A stretch of 64,000 bases of DNA, from assembly GCA_000827495.1 (NCBI GenBank), contig KN817525.1:1-64000 (forward strand), given 5' to 3'. A program made the position numbers and the translations under genes. This DNA comes from Hypholoma sublateritium FD-334 SS-4. Lineage: Eukaryota; Basidiomycota; Agaricomycetes; Agaricales; Strophariaceae. The notes under the pieces are model-generated. The model saw only the letters and a list, made by a program, of their open reading frames with translations. It made no database searches and was not told the origin of the DNA. Below are positions 47,635-59,462 of the stretch, piece after piece; position 1 is the first letter of the stretch, and each line of letters opens with the position of its first letter.

Positions 47635-48476
47635 ATGCTCTTCAAATCACTTCTCGCATCATTTATCTTTGCAGGCCTCTCTGTTGGCAACCCTGTTATT
47701 GTTGGTAGGTCTCACATAGATCACTGAGAATAGTAATATTACTAACCGCCATAAATATAGAGGACATCTGTAAAGGCAGCAAGATAGTTACCTCCACGCA
47801 GTTCATTGGAGTCGACAAAAATGTCAAGCTCGAGCACATTACCTGCGACGTCATAACGGACGAGGCTGCTATCCAGCATGGTGCCCTGCTGCAGCCCCGC
47901 CAAGCTCCTGCGGACGTTTGCGGAGACACTTGTATGTCATATTGATTGCTCGATCCGACCTACGCCTCATAATGGAAAATCAAGGTACAACCATTTGCTT
48001 CACTCCTTCTGGAGGAGGTCCCGACCCAAATGATTGCCACATTATTGCGGATGCATTGCGCTTCCAGAGTCAAAACATTGCCCCAGTGTTCACAGTGACT
48101 AACGGAGTGAGCATTCTATTTGAAGTCCTTGCGATTGTATGGGACATATTGAAATTATCTGTGGCAGACAAACAACATCCTATCCCTGAGCTTCGCCACC
48201 TGTACCTCGTTCTTCTTGAATCAAGCTACGACACCCCTGAGCTACTGTCGCACGGATTTCGTAAGTGTTTTTATTTCTGCAGGAATAGAATGAAGTTCTA
48301 ACATTGTTTGGCAAGGCATCTCTCGTTGATTTCATTGCTCCAAACTGCCAGGCGACTCAGAACGCACATGGCGGACTTTGCGTAGCCACAGACGGGCGCT
48401 GGTTTGTCCAGTGAGTCCGATTTACTTGTCTGATTGCCAACGGTCAATAACCCATTTTAGGGTACAACATTCCTAA
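47635..48476 (+). CDS. Small secreted cysteine-containing protein
   Basis: Six exons (47635-47704, 47761-47931, 47985-48106, 48168-48260, 48316-48410, 48461-48476) give 188 residues. The signal peptide is 'FKSLLASFIFAGLSVG'. The mature part has the block 'VCGDTCTTICFTPSGGGPDP', then 'HIIADALRFQSQNI', 'FATCTSFFLNQ', 'YCRTDF' and 'FIAPNCQATQNAHGGLCVA', a pattern I associate with a family of small secreted proteins in mushroom-forming basidiomycetes. Cysteines suggest disulfide bonds. Function is not known; effector, wall or adhesion roles are guesses. The last exon is only 16 nt and adds the end 'VQHS'. Confidence 0.82.
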
Positions 48477-50314
48477 ATTAGGAAGGAGGCGGCGACGCAG
48501 CAAACATCGTCAACCGATGGCTCAAAGGACTGATCTTTTCGAATTTCTTACAAACAAATGTATTGTGTAGTGGTAACTGAATGCAGTGAATTCCATTGTA
48601 AGAATGTTATGTACAGCTTAAAGAGCATTCCGGTTCTGCTATGCTTCCTGTACGGGGACCATAAGTAGTACGCCTAGAATGAAAAAATTATTGTCGCATT
48701 CGCGGAAATTTTTGCTAACAACTCTCCATCCTGTTTCTCCAGGTAGGAAAAGCAAGGAGCTCAGCTCATTCATGGTTGGATAGGCTATCCATTCTATATC
48801 TGCTATAAGTACCTTGAAGGCCATGGGTTAGCGCATGAAGCTGCTGCAACTTAGGTAACCGTGGCTCATCAGTCCATCTTGAACATCATAATTATATTGA
48901 TTTTTACCGACCTAGTACTATGTACTGACTTTCATTATGTACGTTGTTTTCTGGGTGGCGCATGACCGAATTCGTGGTTATTTTTATACTTCATTGCCAT
49001 CTATGGGGGTCAATTATCAGGTCAGCTGCAGTAGATCGATGGGTTACTGAGAGATTCTATCAAATGGAACAGTGATGGTTTGGAAATGATCATGATCAAG
49101 TTCTAGAAAATCAGAACACTGCATATGAGAAAGGTTTTGAAGTCAGTGTCTTCCCCCAAGTCCGTTTCCGATGGAGATCATTTGTGTCGTAGGTCTACAT
49201 TAAGAAGCTTTGAGGTCGGAGCAGAGAGCGTGAGTTGTGGATATAATATTTTTTGTGGGCAGAAAGAGACTCACAGGTCCAGGACTGCGAAGGAGAAGGC
49301 GTATTGAGCGAGGTTACGATCAGTCCGTTAAGCTCCGTATAGCTACCAGCGGGTTGTTTACGTTTACCTTGTAAGCACCTTCCGCTACATACTACTTCGA
49401 AGCTCATTAGCATGATTATGGGCCCTATGTGGGTGTACGCAGGCCACTGTGTTGAGCATTCTGTATTTTCGGAACAGATGTCTAAATTTATATATCTTCA
49501 AGTTCGATATTCCTACATTCCCCGAAACTGCGCAAACCAGGATCAATCGCTGAAATGCTCGATAAATACAGGGTACAGGCCACTGCCGACTGAGAATATT
49601 CTGCCACTACATGACTGGTCGCACACAGACTTTGGTGTCGTTTGTTCTTCAATGCTAGTGTAGTTTGTCGTATCCAAGCGTACCGAACAATTAGCTATCA
49701 TACAGATACTTATGTGCCGGTTTGTTCATGGCCCGCCACTGGCCGCTGGGCTTTCGGAGTGTGATAATTATTTCAAAAATGTGCGTAGAAGCCTAATGAG
49801 AGTAAACGTCTATATAGCAGTCAAATATCAGTTCAGCTATTTGGCGTGTTTGTGCCTACTCCGATTCCCCATGGTTATGCTGGTTGTATACGTTCAATCC
49901 ACAACAGATTCGCCGGAAAACTGAGGTTTCCAAATCATAAGGGTTTTGAAAAATGGTTGCAGAAGGGAGAAAGGCTTAACCATATGAGCCTTATATTTTC
50001 GTGTTCCAAATTTGACGCCAGACAATCTCCGAGAAATGAAAGCGATCCGAGTGCGCGTGCCACTGGTAACGCGTGGGAAGAGTAGTCAGTGACTTGCTGA
50101 CGGTACTCAGGGTTGCTTAGGAATTCCTTTGACCTGACCATATCCGAACTTTGAAGCAGGCTTTGCCAGCTCTTCACCGTCGGTGAACCGCCAGGTGCCG
50201 CTGTCTCTTTCTTCACAGCCCTATACTGCGCTGTAGAACATCAGGTTCTGCATCAGCACTGCAAACTACAAGCAAACACAGTATTTCGAGTTTTTGCTTC
50301 GGCGGAATACTGAA
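48477..50314. other. 1.8-kb gene-poor stretch
   Basis: Holds the 3' end of the secreted protein gene and the upstream region of the ERF2-like gene. Only short open frames without recognisable domains. Nothing else seen. Confidence 0.45.
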
Positions 50315-53021
50315 ATGTCGGCACCCCCACATTCCTTGACCTTTTCCCCTTCTATTCAGCAATCTCTCAACCAAAACCTCAAGAGGAACTCTCTGGGCTC
50401 GAATCAGCTCCCACTTCCCAGCGGACTCAACGCACCGATGTCCCAGAGAACTCCTGGCATGGCCTCCAGTGGCGCTGGGCCAAGCAGTCCTCGCGCCTTT
50501 CATTCCGCGAGACCTCTGGAAACATCTCAACCACAATCTTCGCCCATCCTCGCCACCTTCTCTCTCCCCAGCCCTCCTCCTCCTGCACACAGCTCAACAC
50601 ATGCAGGTGGAATTCAGCCTGCAGCTGCTTTTTTCCGACCCGTGAGGCCCAACTACCAGGCCCATTACTCCAGGCCTAGTTCTCCAGAGTCCATGAATGC
50701 ACCACCTGGCGACAACTTCCAGCTAGCCCCAATAGCGAATCACTACGATATGGACGATCATCACATGGCGGAGAGCATAGCGGGTGGCAATGAGAGCGAG
50801 CAGGAGCAGCAATTTATGACCCTGAAACGGATAAAGCAGAGCCGCGAGCCACTTCTGCCTGGACCTCATGGCGTCCCGCCGACAAGACCCTCGATGAACG
50901 TCTCCAACTCCAGCACAACCACGCGCTTAGTGAGGACTAGCTTGGACCGTGTAATGAGTATTAGCCGTGGAATTAGCTTTGACTCGATACGTAAATCGAA
51001 CACCGCACGCTCTCCTGATGGCCGCCCGACCTTCGACACCAAGCTGGTTGACGAGGAAAATGGATACTCCCCGACCTATAAATCCCAAGCCGCGTCGTTC
51101 GATCCTCATAACGCACGCGATTCGGCCATCCTTACTGGCCCCTCTCCCTCACCTGATCCGTCCTTTGTCCCCATTCCTCCCCGCCGTCGGCCACCTCTGT
51201 CTGCAGTTCCCCTTGTTGATCCAAAGGCCGGGAAAGTGGTCCGAAGGTATCAGGTACATCCTTCCAGAAATCGATTTTTCTTGGGTGGCCGACTTCTTAC
51301 TGGTGGTGATACACCATGGGCGTTTATCGGCACACTTGGGCTAATATTCACCATTGGGGGTGTGTGGCTTGGAACAACTGCGGTATGGTGGTGGAACCAT
51401 AAGAGCCCTGCAGTCGCAGCAGTCGGTATATACCTCGCTCTCCTCATCCTCTCCACGATGTTGGCTACTGTCAGTTTGTTTCAACTTGCACGTTGCGTAC
51501 AGACCGCCGTATTGATCTTTTTGTACATAGGCGACGACAGATCCGGGAATTCTGCCCCGGAATCTGGACCCTGATCCACCTTACCCAGCAACATCTCCTT
51601 CCGATGGTAGCAATCGTGCCCCTATGCCCCGGGATCTGAAGGTTCGGACAGATTTGTGAGTTGACTCGGGGATTGGCATTGAATTGTACTGACCGAATGT
51701 CAGTGTTCGTGTGAAATATTGCCCAACATGCAAGACTTATCGTCCGCCAAGATCAAGTCATTGCAAAATGGTATGTATGACTCTTGTATGCTGCAGGGGA
51801 TGTGTCAATACTTATTCTTCTAGTGTGATAATTGCGTGGATGGGTGTGACCACCACTGCCAGTGGGTAAACAACTGTGTCGGCCGCAGAAATTACACTAC
51901 CTTTTTCGTGCTCCTTGTATCAGCGGTGAGTTGTGTTCTATCTCATGAAATCAACACACGTCTCCCGTTGTGTTCTGGTTTCACTCCATAAAATCATACA
52001 TACTGATTATACTTTGTGTTTCAATTTTACTTTTTATACAGGTGACTACTCTTATACTGATTATCATCACTTCTGCCCTGCATTTGTTCTTCCTCACCCG
52101 AGATGAACATATGGACTTCAACCACGCATTGCGCAAAGGCGCAGGGAGTGTAGTGGTGTTCTTGATGTCAATAGCTGTGATATGGCCTGTCGCTGCCCTA
52201 TTGTCTTACCATATGCGAGTGAGTAGTAAATTTTCATTATTTCCCGGACGTTCCCTGCATATCAAAAAAGACATGTGTTATTTTCATACATGCCCATATG
52301 CTCCAAACTTAACTTCCTGTCTGCTTCTCCGCCTATCGCTTTTTTTGTTTCTTTGTTTGTCCTTTCGGAATATCATACTGACTTTTTTATCCACCCTGCT
52401 CGTTAATCAGCTCCTACTTCTCAACGTCACCACCATCGAACAGGTGAGTTGCACTGTCCTTCAATTGCCTCTAACTCGACTTCGGGGTTGGTTCTATGGC
52501 CATGGATTTGGAGTTATACATCTGTTTTACATTATCATACGATCAATCCCCCATTTTTCTCCGATCTGTCATGATCTGCCAAACGACCGGATAGACACCC
52601 GGCCATTATTTGTGCCTCTTGAATCCCTTCTTTGGCCCCCTTTCCTATTCTTATCGTGCAGCTATTCTCGCACAGTTGATCCCCGCCTACCGATGCCCTT
52701 ATACGTTTCCCACCCAGAACCTTAACTAATACACCCTTTCCCCTTCAGATCCGGAACCAGGCTCACAAAACACTTGTACCGGGCCCCGCCCCGCCCAATC
52801 CCTTCTCGCACGGGAACTGGCGGCGTAACCTCCTCGCAGTGATCTGCCGCCCACAGGGCTTTTCGTACCTAAGTGCCACAGCAGTCGTCACGGAAGACAA
52901 GCGGGAGATTAATCCTGGGCTACTGGGCGAGGGGCCGCACCGGATCCATCATGGCGCGGACAAGAGTGCAACGGGTCATGGGAGCACGACAGGCGAGTGG
53001 GAAGAGGATGAGCAGCCGTGA
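50315..53021 (+). CDS. ERF2: DHHC palmitoyltransferase, Erf2 type
   Basis: Catalytic subunit for S-acylation of Ras-like proteins at the ER/Golgi, partnered by Erf4/Shr5 in yeast. Seven exons (50315-51469, 51531-51655, 51704-51770, 51824-51925, 52042-52218, 52411-52443, 52749-53021) give 643 residues. A long Ser/Pro-rich N-terminus (about 300 residues) is followed by two spans, '[11 protein letters not shown]' (DPG motif), the Cys-rich '[20 protein letters not shown]', the catalytic '[17 protein letters not shown]' (DHHC near 458-461), and two more spans, giving the usual four-span topology. Introns before exons 6 and 7 are 192 and 305 nt, much longer than others here. One exon is 33 nt. The protein ends in an acidic tail. 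Confidence 0.93.
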
Positions 53022-55416
53022 GCGTGAATATCGGGGTACTGCCGCCATACTCCCGGGGATGCGGGCGGGCACCTGTACAGGGACTACTAGTACGAAGGCT
53101 CACTGTCGGCCGGGAGCGTGGCTACGTCGTTGCTTCCACCATATTCACATTGCTGCGGTCGGTTAACGGTGATGGCATGCTCGCTTGTGCGCGGGTCTGT
53201 CGGGCACTGGCAGCGTTCCCGTTTGGGTGGTGTAACTCTCCTTTCCTGGGGGTCTCGTCGGTTCGGTTCTTTTCAGTTTTTATTTTTTTATTCTTTTTAG
53301 TTTGATCTTTTGCATACCCACCTTTGTATCCCGCGTTCCCAGTCCCACCCCGCATCGGCCTAGAGTCCCCCGCATTTACATATATATATATATACGTACG
53401 TACATAGATTGAACGCTCCGCGTTAATTTTTCATGTCCTTGTCTTCCGTACCCCTTTTCTCTTGTCTGGAAGCCCGTACTGCCTCCGGTTGCTTCCGCGT
53501 GCGATGACGGTGAGCGCCTATTTTTGGCGCTCAAGGGCGGAATGATCCCCCGGATCGGAAGAATTGGTTCCCCTTAGCGGGGTGGCATTCGTGGCATTTC
53601 AGTGTAGCAAACGTTACACACGAGAAATATATATGCCTTCGTCTTCCATGTATGTAAGTACTGACATCTATCTACCAGTGCATGTAACCTATAAATATAA
53701 CCCGTTTTATCTCGAAAATGAACATGGGCGGCGACACGCCTCGATACGCGCTATTTACGTCGGCGGGAGTTCCTGTTTCGAGGCGAATAGATATCTGGAT
53801 TCTGTAGCTCATCTCTGCGCGTGCTTTGATCGATACATAGTTGTTTGAGGCAGAGGTTACGCTCCCCGTCTGGGGGCCCGAACCGCGCGGGAGTTTGCGT
53901 GGGGAGTGTGAAATCTGGAAAGGCTCCTGGCGCGTCGCGGCTATAATGTGGGCTGGTAATAGGCAGACAGTGCAGGGCGGGCGTCGACACTGTATCGAAG
54001 GATATTTAAATATTCCCTGCTACACACTGCGCGCGTTCCATCAGGCGTGGCGTCATAAGACCCTTCGTCCGGCGGTCGGCTTACAGAGACCTTCAGCCAC
54101 TGACATGGTCTACATGGAGGCACGCTGGACTTCCGGGAGGTGTATTCTGTCATCGAGGAAGCAGATGTCTCGTTATTCGGAAACTAACAACCTACGATTG
54201 GCGGGCGAAAGGCAATCTGCGGGCTGACGTGCTTGATTTATTACCTACTTTTTGGGATCGTCGAGGTGCTCTGGTACTGCTCTGGTACCCTCCATGTTGC
54301 TCGCCTTTGTGCGCTCAGCGTCTCCTCTATTCGATACGCAAATACAGCGATGGATAATTAAAGCTAACCCGTGCTGGTTTAAGAAGCTTGATAGTGCCTA
54401 TGTTCTAGGTTTTCTTTGTCTATTTTCTAGTTCCGTAGCTTCAAATAACCTTCGCTACGGAGGAGGACATGAATACTTGTGGCCCTCTCGGACGTGATGG
54501 TACTGAACTGATTGATTGGCACCGTAAGTACTGGTACACGAGCTCCACAGTCATGAGGCTGTGTGATTATGATTGGTTGTCAATTGAGCGATCCATGGAT
54601 TTGTGTTACGCCGGGGAACTCAGGGGGGTTCTAAATATTGGATGCATAAGTAGTGTACTTTTGGGCAGCCGGGTGTTTAGTGTATGGTGCAACATCATAG
54701 CCCGATGGGAAAATTGAGGGGGTGGAGGAATACGCGCGCTACATATGCCCATTATTTAAGTTTATCGGAATCATCACGTACTGGCCGAAGAAATAGGGTA
54801 ATTTGTCAGTTGTTTCGGGAATACATTTACTATTGGCTGCGTGCTCACTGATAACTAGTTTGGCCGCTAGTGTTATTCGACGTTACATTTTCTACAGGCC
54901 AGAGTGTGAAGATACCACGACTGGATCAAAACCTTTTTAAAAAAGTTCGGGAGGCGGATTGGCTCCTGCACCGGTCGGGCAAGGAAGGCGTTATTCTCGG
55001 ATTGGATCTTAATTTTGATACAAGGGAAATCAAAGGGAAATGGGAATGTGTGACTGCCCGATGGGCCCGCCTGGGGAGAAGGATCTGCCGGCGGAGACCG
55101 GTTCCTGTGACGCAGGTCATGTTGTGTTCGCGGGATCGAAATTGGATCGGCGCTTCAAATATGTGAGACGGCATCAACCGACTTGTTGGCCCTTCCGCCC
55201 CGGCAACGACGACCGCGACGACGCATCCCGCCGTCCACTGCGTCTTCAAGGGCCCCGAGAGCAGCTGAGACCGGTGAGTGGGCCGTCGGGGAGTCTGTGC
55301 GCAAGAGCGCCTAGGGGGCGATGATTGTTGACTTGACTAAGCAGATCTATCTAGTCACGACAACTCAAACCAAACGCAAACAGGACGACAAAAAAATCAT
55401 ATAACAGAAGGAAAGA
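53022..55416. other. 2.4-kb gene-poor stretch with AT microsatellite
   Basis: Contains an (AT)n/(ACGT)n microsatellite at 53379-53405. A GTGAGT...GCAG pair at 55274-55344 may be an intron in the leader of the next gene. No gene supported. Confidence 0.45.
53379..53405. repeat. AT-rich microsatellite
   Basis: Alternating AT run followed by ACGTACGTAC. Simple sequence repeat, no coding context. Confidence 0.85.
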
Positions 55417-58400
55417 ATGACTACTCCCCCCGCCGATCCACAACAGCCGCCAGTGCCGCCCCAGCCGTTGCCGTCAACTCCGACGACAACAGACAAGCCG
55501 GCGACCACCAGGAAACCCCGGCAGAGGAAGCGCGCCGCCGAAGACAAGCAGCATCTCACCGAGACGCAACAGACACAACGTGAGCTTCTATTCCAATGTC
55601 GTTCTCCACATTGCTCACAGCGAGCAGCGTATTCACCCCGGGGCCCAGTCTTCCAGCCATATCCTGGGCAGCCATACATCATGAACCCCCCATACCCAGT
55701 CAACGGGAGCCCGTACCCTCAGCACCCTCAACACCCTCAGCAGCAGATGCAGGGCGCGGCGCCGGCGATGGGAGCGCCCCCGCAATACGCATATCCGATG
55801 CACCCTAACCCGTACTCACACGGGTATTCGCCGTACCCGCAGTATGCCCAACCTATGTTAATGTATCCGCAGCCGCGACACAGTATACCCCCGGAGACGC
55901 AACACCACGAGCACGCCGTATCGGTGTCCGCGCCCGCCGGGAAGCGCAAGCGCAAGAGTGAGCAGGGTCGGAAGGGCCAGGACCGTGCGTCTGACGACGA
56001 GACTGGCGCGTCCGGCAGTGATGCACCGCGCCAAACACTCTCCCAGAAGCAAGCAGCTAATCAATCCGCCCTTGATCTCAAAAAGCGCACGAAAACGGTC
56101 AGCGCATCACCCTCCACCCGCATCTCCAAAATGCTGACGGGATCGTATAAATTTCTTCTAGCAACGTGCCTGCGACTCTTGTCGCTCTCGTAAAATTCGT
56201 TGCGACGTTATTGCTGATTCGGTAAAAATATCTTCGCCGTGGACGTGGAACCATTGTCGCTTACTTGTGCACGCAGGAACCCGCCCTGTGCCAGCATTGC
56301 AAGCAGTACGGTTTCGAGTGCACGTTCTTCCTACCCATTACAGAGACGCGCTTCAAGAAAAAGAAACTGGAAGAAGAGGCTGCGGAGAAGGAAAAGGCAG
56401 CCGCCTCCGATAGCTCTAAAGCAGGCCCGTCCCACCATGATAGCCACGCTAAGCGCGACATTGGTGTCTTCGGTATGTCACACTCCCCCAATCCAATCGG
56501 TCTGCCCCCGTCTTAGTTCGGACTTACATGACGTCGTAGGGCCCACCTCACCTGCCCACCTCCTCCACTCTCAAGCCTCTATCAATTCGCGCATATATGA
56601 GACATATGACCAACGTTACCAGCACACCTTCGAAGTCAGCAAGTCTGGTGATGGCCTTATTCAGGTGCAGAAGCCTGCCTTCGATGATCAGCACATTGTG
56701 CATCCTAAACAACTCGATCTGCACATTGAACGAGATGTCATCGAGAACCTCGTCAATGCATATTTTGCGGACATCGCACCTATCTTACCCATCGTCACCG
56801 AGGCCGAATTTCTTGCCACACCTAACCCTGCCCCGGTCCTTGTATATTCGATGTGTCTCGTTGCAGCTGCCCGCCGCGAAGTACCGCAGAAGGTGTTTGA
56901 CTCTATTCGCTACGCAGTCAACACTACAATCAAAGCAGAAGATGTGTTGTCCACTGCGAGCATCGTCAATGTGCAGGCTCTACTCATCCTGTGCATGACA
57001 GGCGACTGTCACTCACAATACGTCCCCAACGCGCTCTCGGCGCTTTGGATCAGGCTAGGGTCAGCTATCCGCATGGCACAAGACTTGGGCTTGCACCGTG
57101 CAGAGTCAGTTAAGCAGAACATTGATCTGAGGAGGCGTCTGTGGGGCGCTTGCCTTATCTGCGACCGATGGTAAGTGGGTTTTATTGGTCCCGCCATGGC
57201 GTCTAATAGTCCCTGCAGGACCAGCATCGCTTACGGGCATCCTTACATGATCGACGTCCAGGACTGTGACGCACGACTGCCTTCGTCGGGTGATCCTACG
57301 GACTTGTACATGGACGAGCTCGTGCGCCTGAGCATCATACTGGGGAGAGTACAGAAGACGATATACAGGTGTGCCAGCTTGATTTATAGGGACCGAAACA
57401 GGGGTTAATGCATTCGTAGTCCTTCGGGTCTTACGTTTGTCAAGGACGAGCAATTGTACGAGTTGCTTACGGATATGCAGAGCTGGAAGGACGGATTGCC
57501 TGAACACCTTAAATTTAAAGGCCCAGACACGTCTCGGGAAGGTGGTGAGTAATTTTGATTACGGAACATACCTTATTTAAACTTACGGCTACGTATGCAG
57601 GACTTTTGCACCTCCTCTACTCGTGCGTGTCGATGATGTTCTGGCGCGTGTTCATGCGCATCAGCTACACCTGTCCTGCTCAACTCAAGTTTGGCTTGAC
57701 CGTCGAACAATGGACGGCGCTTGTGCGCATGACATCCGAGTCGATTGACTGGCTTGATGCCAACGAACGTGTGTATGACGTGTGGTTGCTTGTGGCGTAT
57801 GCAGCCACGTCGTGTGCGCTTGTCCAGGTACTTTCTTGAAGTTTAGTTTCCTCAACAATAAGACTAATTCGGACAATCATAGTACCATACATGTATCCGG
57901 CGTAAGGACGAGGAGGCTCAGGCATCGTTGCGCAAGCTGCGTGATTGCGTTCGCCGGTGGGAGGGTTCAATATCGCCCGACCATATGTCTGCTCGTCGCA
58001 AGGCCTGTTTCGACCTCATCTGGATATTTTGATCTGTGCTAACCATGTTCACTGTTATTTAGACTGCGGAAATCATCGCATTGCTGTACGAGGCAACGCA
58101 GGACCCGCAACCATTGGAGGCACCCGCGTTGAACCCAACAGGCGGGGTGACAGTCAAACCTCCAGTGATGCTTGACTACAAGAAAGACCCTACACGTCCT
58201 GGAGGTGGGGTATTTGTCGCGGCCGCCGGGAAGAAGGGCGAGTTCCACGACGTGCCGGTAGGGACGATCATCAGCGGAAGCTCGGAGGATGGGGGCGGCG
58301 AGGGAAGTGCCGCGAGCGACTCTGAAGGTGAGGTAGCGTCCCTGGTGGCCGCGCGCGCCGCGGCAGCTGCGGGCGCGAACGTTTCTCTGCCCGCCGCGAA

Positions 58401-58957
58401 CTATAATGACCGTGCAACGAACAATTTGTTATACTCCCCGTCGCCGTTCGCACCCACGTCGCTCCCGACGTCCACCTCCGGATATTACCCGGACATGCAC
58501 ACATCCGCGCCTGTGTCGGCTATGCGCGGGAATGCAGCTGGCCACAACGCGGAGCACTCGCATGGCATGCCTCTAGTAAACTTTACCGTCCTCACCGGGG
58601 GGAACGGGGCACGTGGGGGCACGATGAATGTGAACCCGGCAATGAACGTGCAGCAAGGTCAGGCGACGGGAAATGTGCAGGTGATGAACACGCTCGACGG
58701 GGCTCAGGGCGGTGCAGGGCTCGCTGAGCTCGCCAACGCCGACGGGTTCCTTGAAGGCATTCCTGGGGGGATGTTCGACTGGGGTGAGTTTGGGTGTATT
58801 CTATTTATGTGTGTTGAGGCTTACGGGTTTCCTAGGCCAATGGGACACATTCTTCAGCAGGCTTGGGGGTGGCACCGGGATGGGATTCCAGCAGCCCCCG
58901 CAATTTCAGCAACAGCAACAGCAGCAGGCCCAACAGCAGCCGCCCACTGGGCGCTAG
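55417..58957 (+). CDS. Zn2Cys6 transcription factor with fungal-specific regulatory domain
   Basis: Eleven exons (55417-55579, 55628-56097, 56162-56221, 56277-56472, 56540-57170, 57219-57368, 57420-57544, 57601-57827, 57883-58002, 58063-58783, 58836-58957) give 994 residues. A Pro/Gln/Tyr-rich N-terminus precedes the binuclear cluster C-x2-C-x6-C-x10-C-x2-C-x6-C at 215-246 ('CDSCRSRKIRC' and 'CQHCKQYGFEC', split by an intron). The middle homology region spans ~330-620 ('LVNAYFADIAPILPIV', 'AIRMAQDLGLHR', 'RRRLWGACLICDRW'). The C-terminus is Gly/Ala-rich with a poly-Gln end. Target genes cannot be read; the layout is shared with XlnR- and Cat8-like regulators. Intron 9 (58003-58062) needs a GC donor. 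The first intron is 48 nt, frame-neutral and stop-free, so it may be retained. Confidence 0.9.
58003..58062 (+). other. Probable GC-AG intron in the Zn2Cys6 gene
   Basis: A phase-0 join of 'HMSARRK' to 'TAEIIALLYEATQ' needs donor AAG|GCCTGT and acceptor TTTAG, a 60-nt intron of normal local length. No nearby GT donor gives the right phase without losing conserved-looking sequence. The +3 to +6 bases are a poor match to the GC-donor consensus GCAAGT. Confidence 0.55.
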
Positions 58958-59462
58958 GCTGTCCAGAGAACATGGACCCTTTCTCTTTTCTCTCTTCTTC
59001 CTTCCTCGCAAATCAAAAGAAGCCGCCATCGGCGGACGACAAAAAAACCAAATGTATATATTATATTCTCGACTCTTATTTTCCTGATCCTCTACTTCGT
59101 ATAAATAAAGGACGTTAGCCCTAGATACCTGTTCCCTGTGCGTAATACGGATCTCCGCGTCGCGGTCTTGGTTTATTATCATTTTCTCCGCTTTCTTTTG
59201 CCCGCCCGCTTCGTTGTCGATCTTCTCCTTGCTTTGTGTATTTAACTTGTGTATTGTGCACACAATGTAAGTCTGAGCTTGTCTTGTTCTTGCGCTTGAT
59301 TTAGTTGGTCGCGTGCCGAAATGCTGACGCGATAAGATTCGTGAAATGCTGACGGCCCAAAACGGCAAGCGAGGACCAATTGGGCGATGGGCGTCATGCC
59401 ACCCGCACGGCAGTAACTGCTATATCTTTCTCTCACTCCTCCACTGACGACCCCACCGCCGC
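58958..59462. other. Intergenic region, transcription factor to SAC gene
   Basis: 3' region of the transcription factor and upstream region of the phosphatase gene, both on the plus strand. Nothing else seen. Confidence 0.5.
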
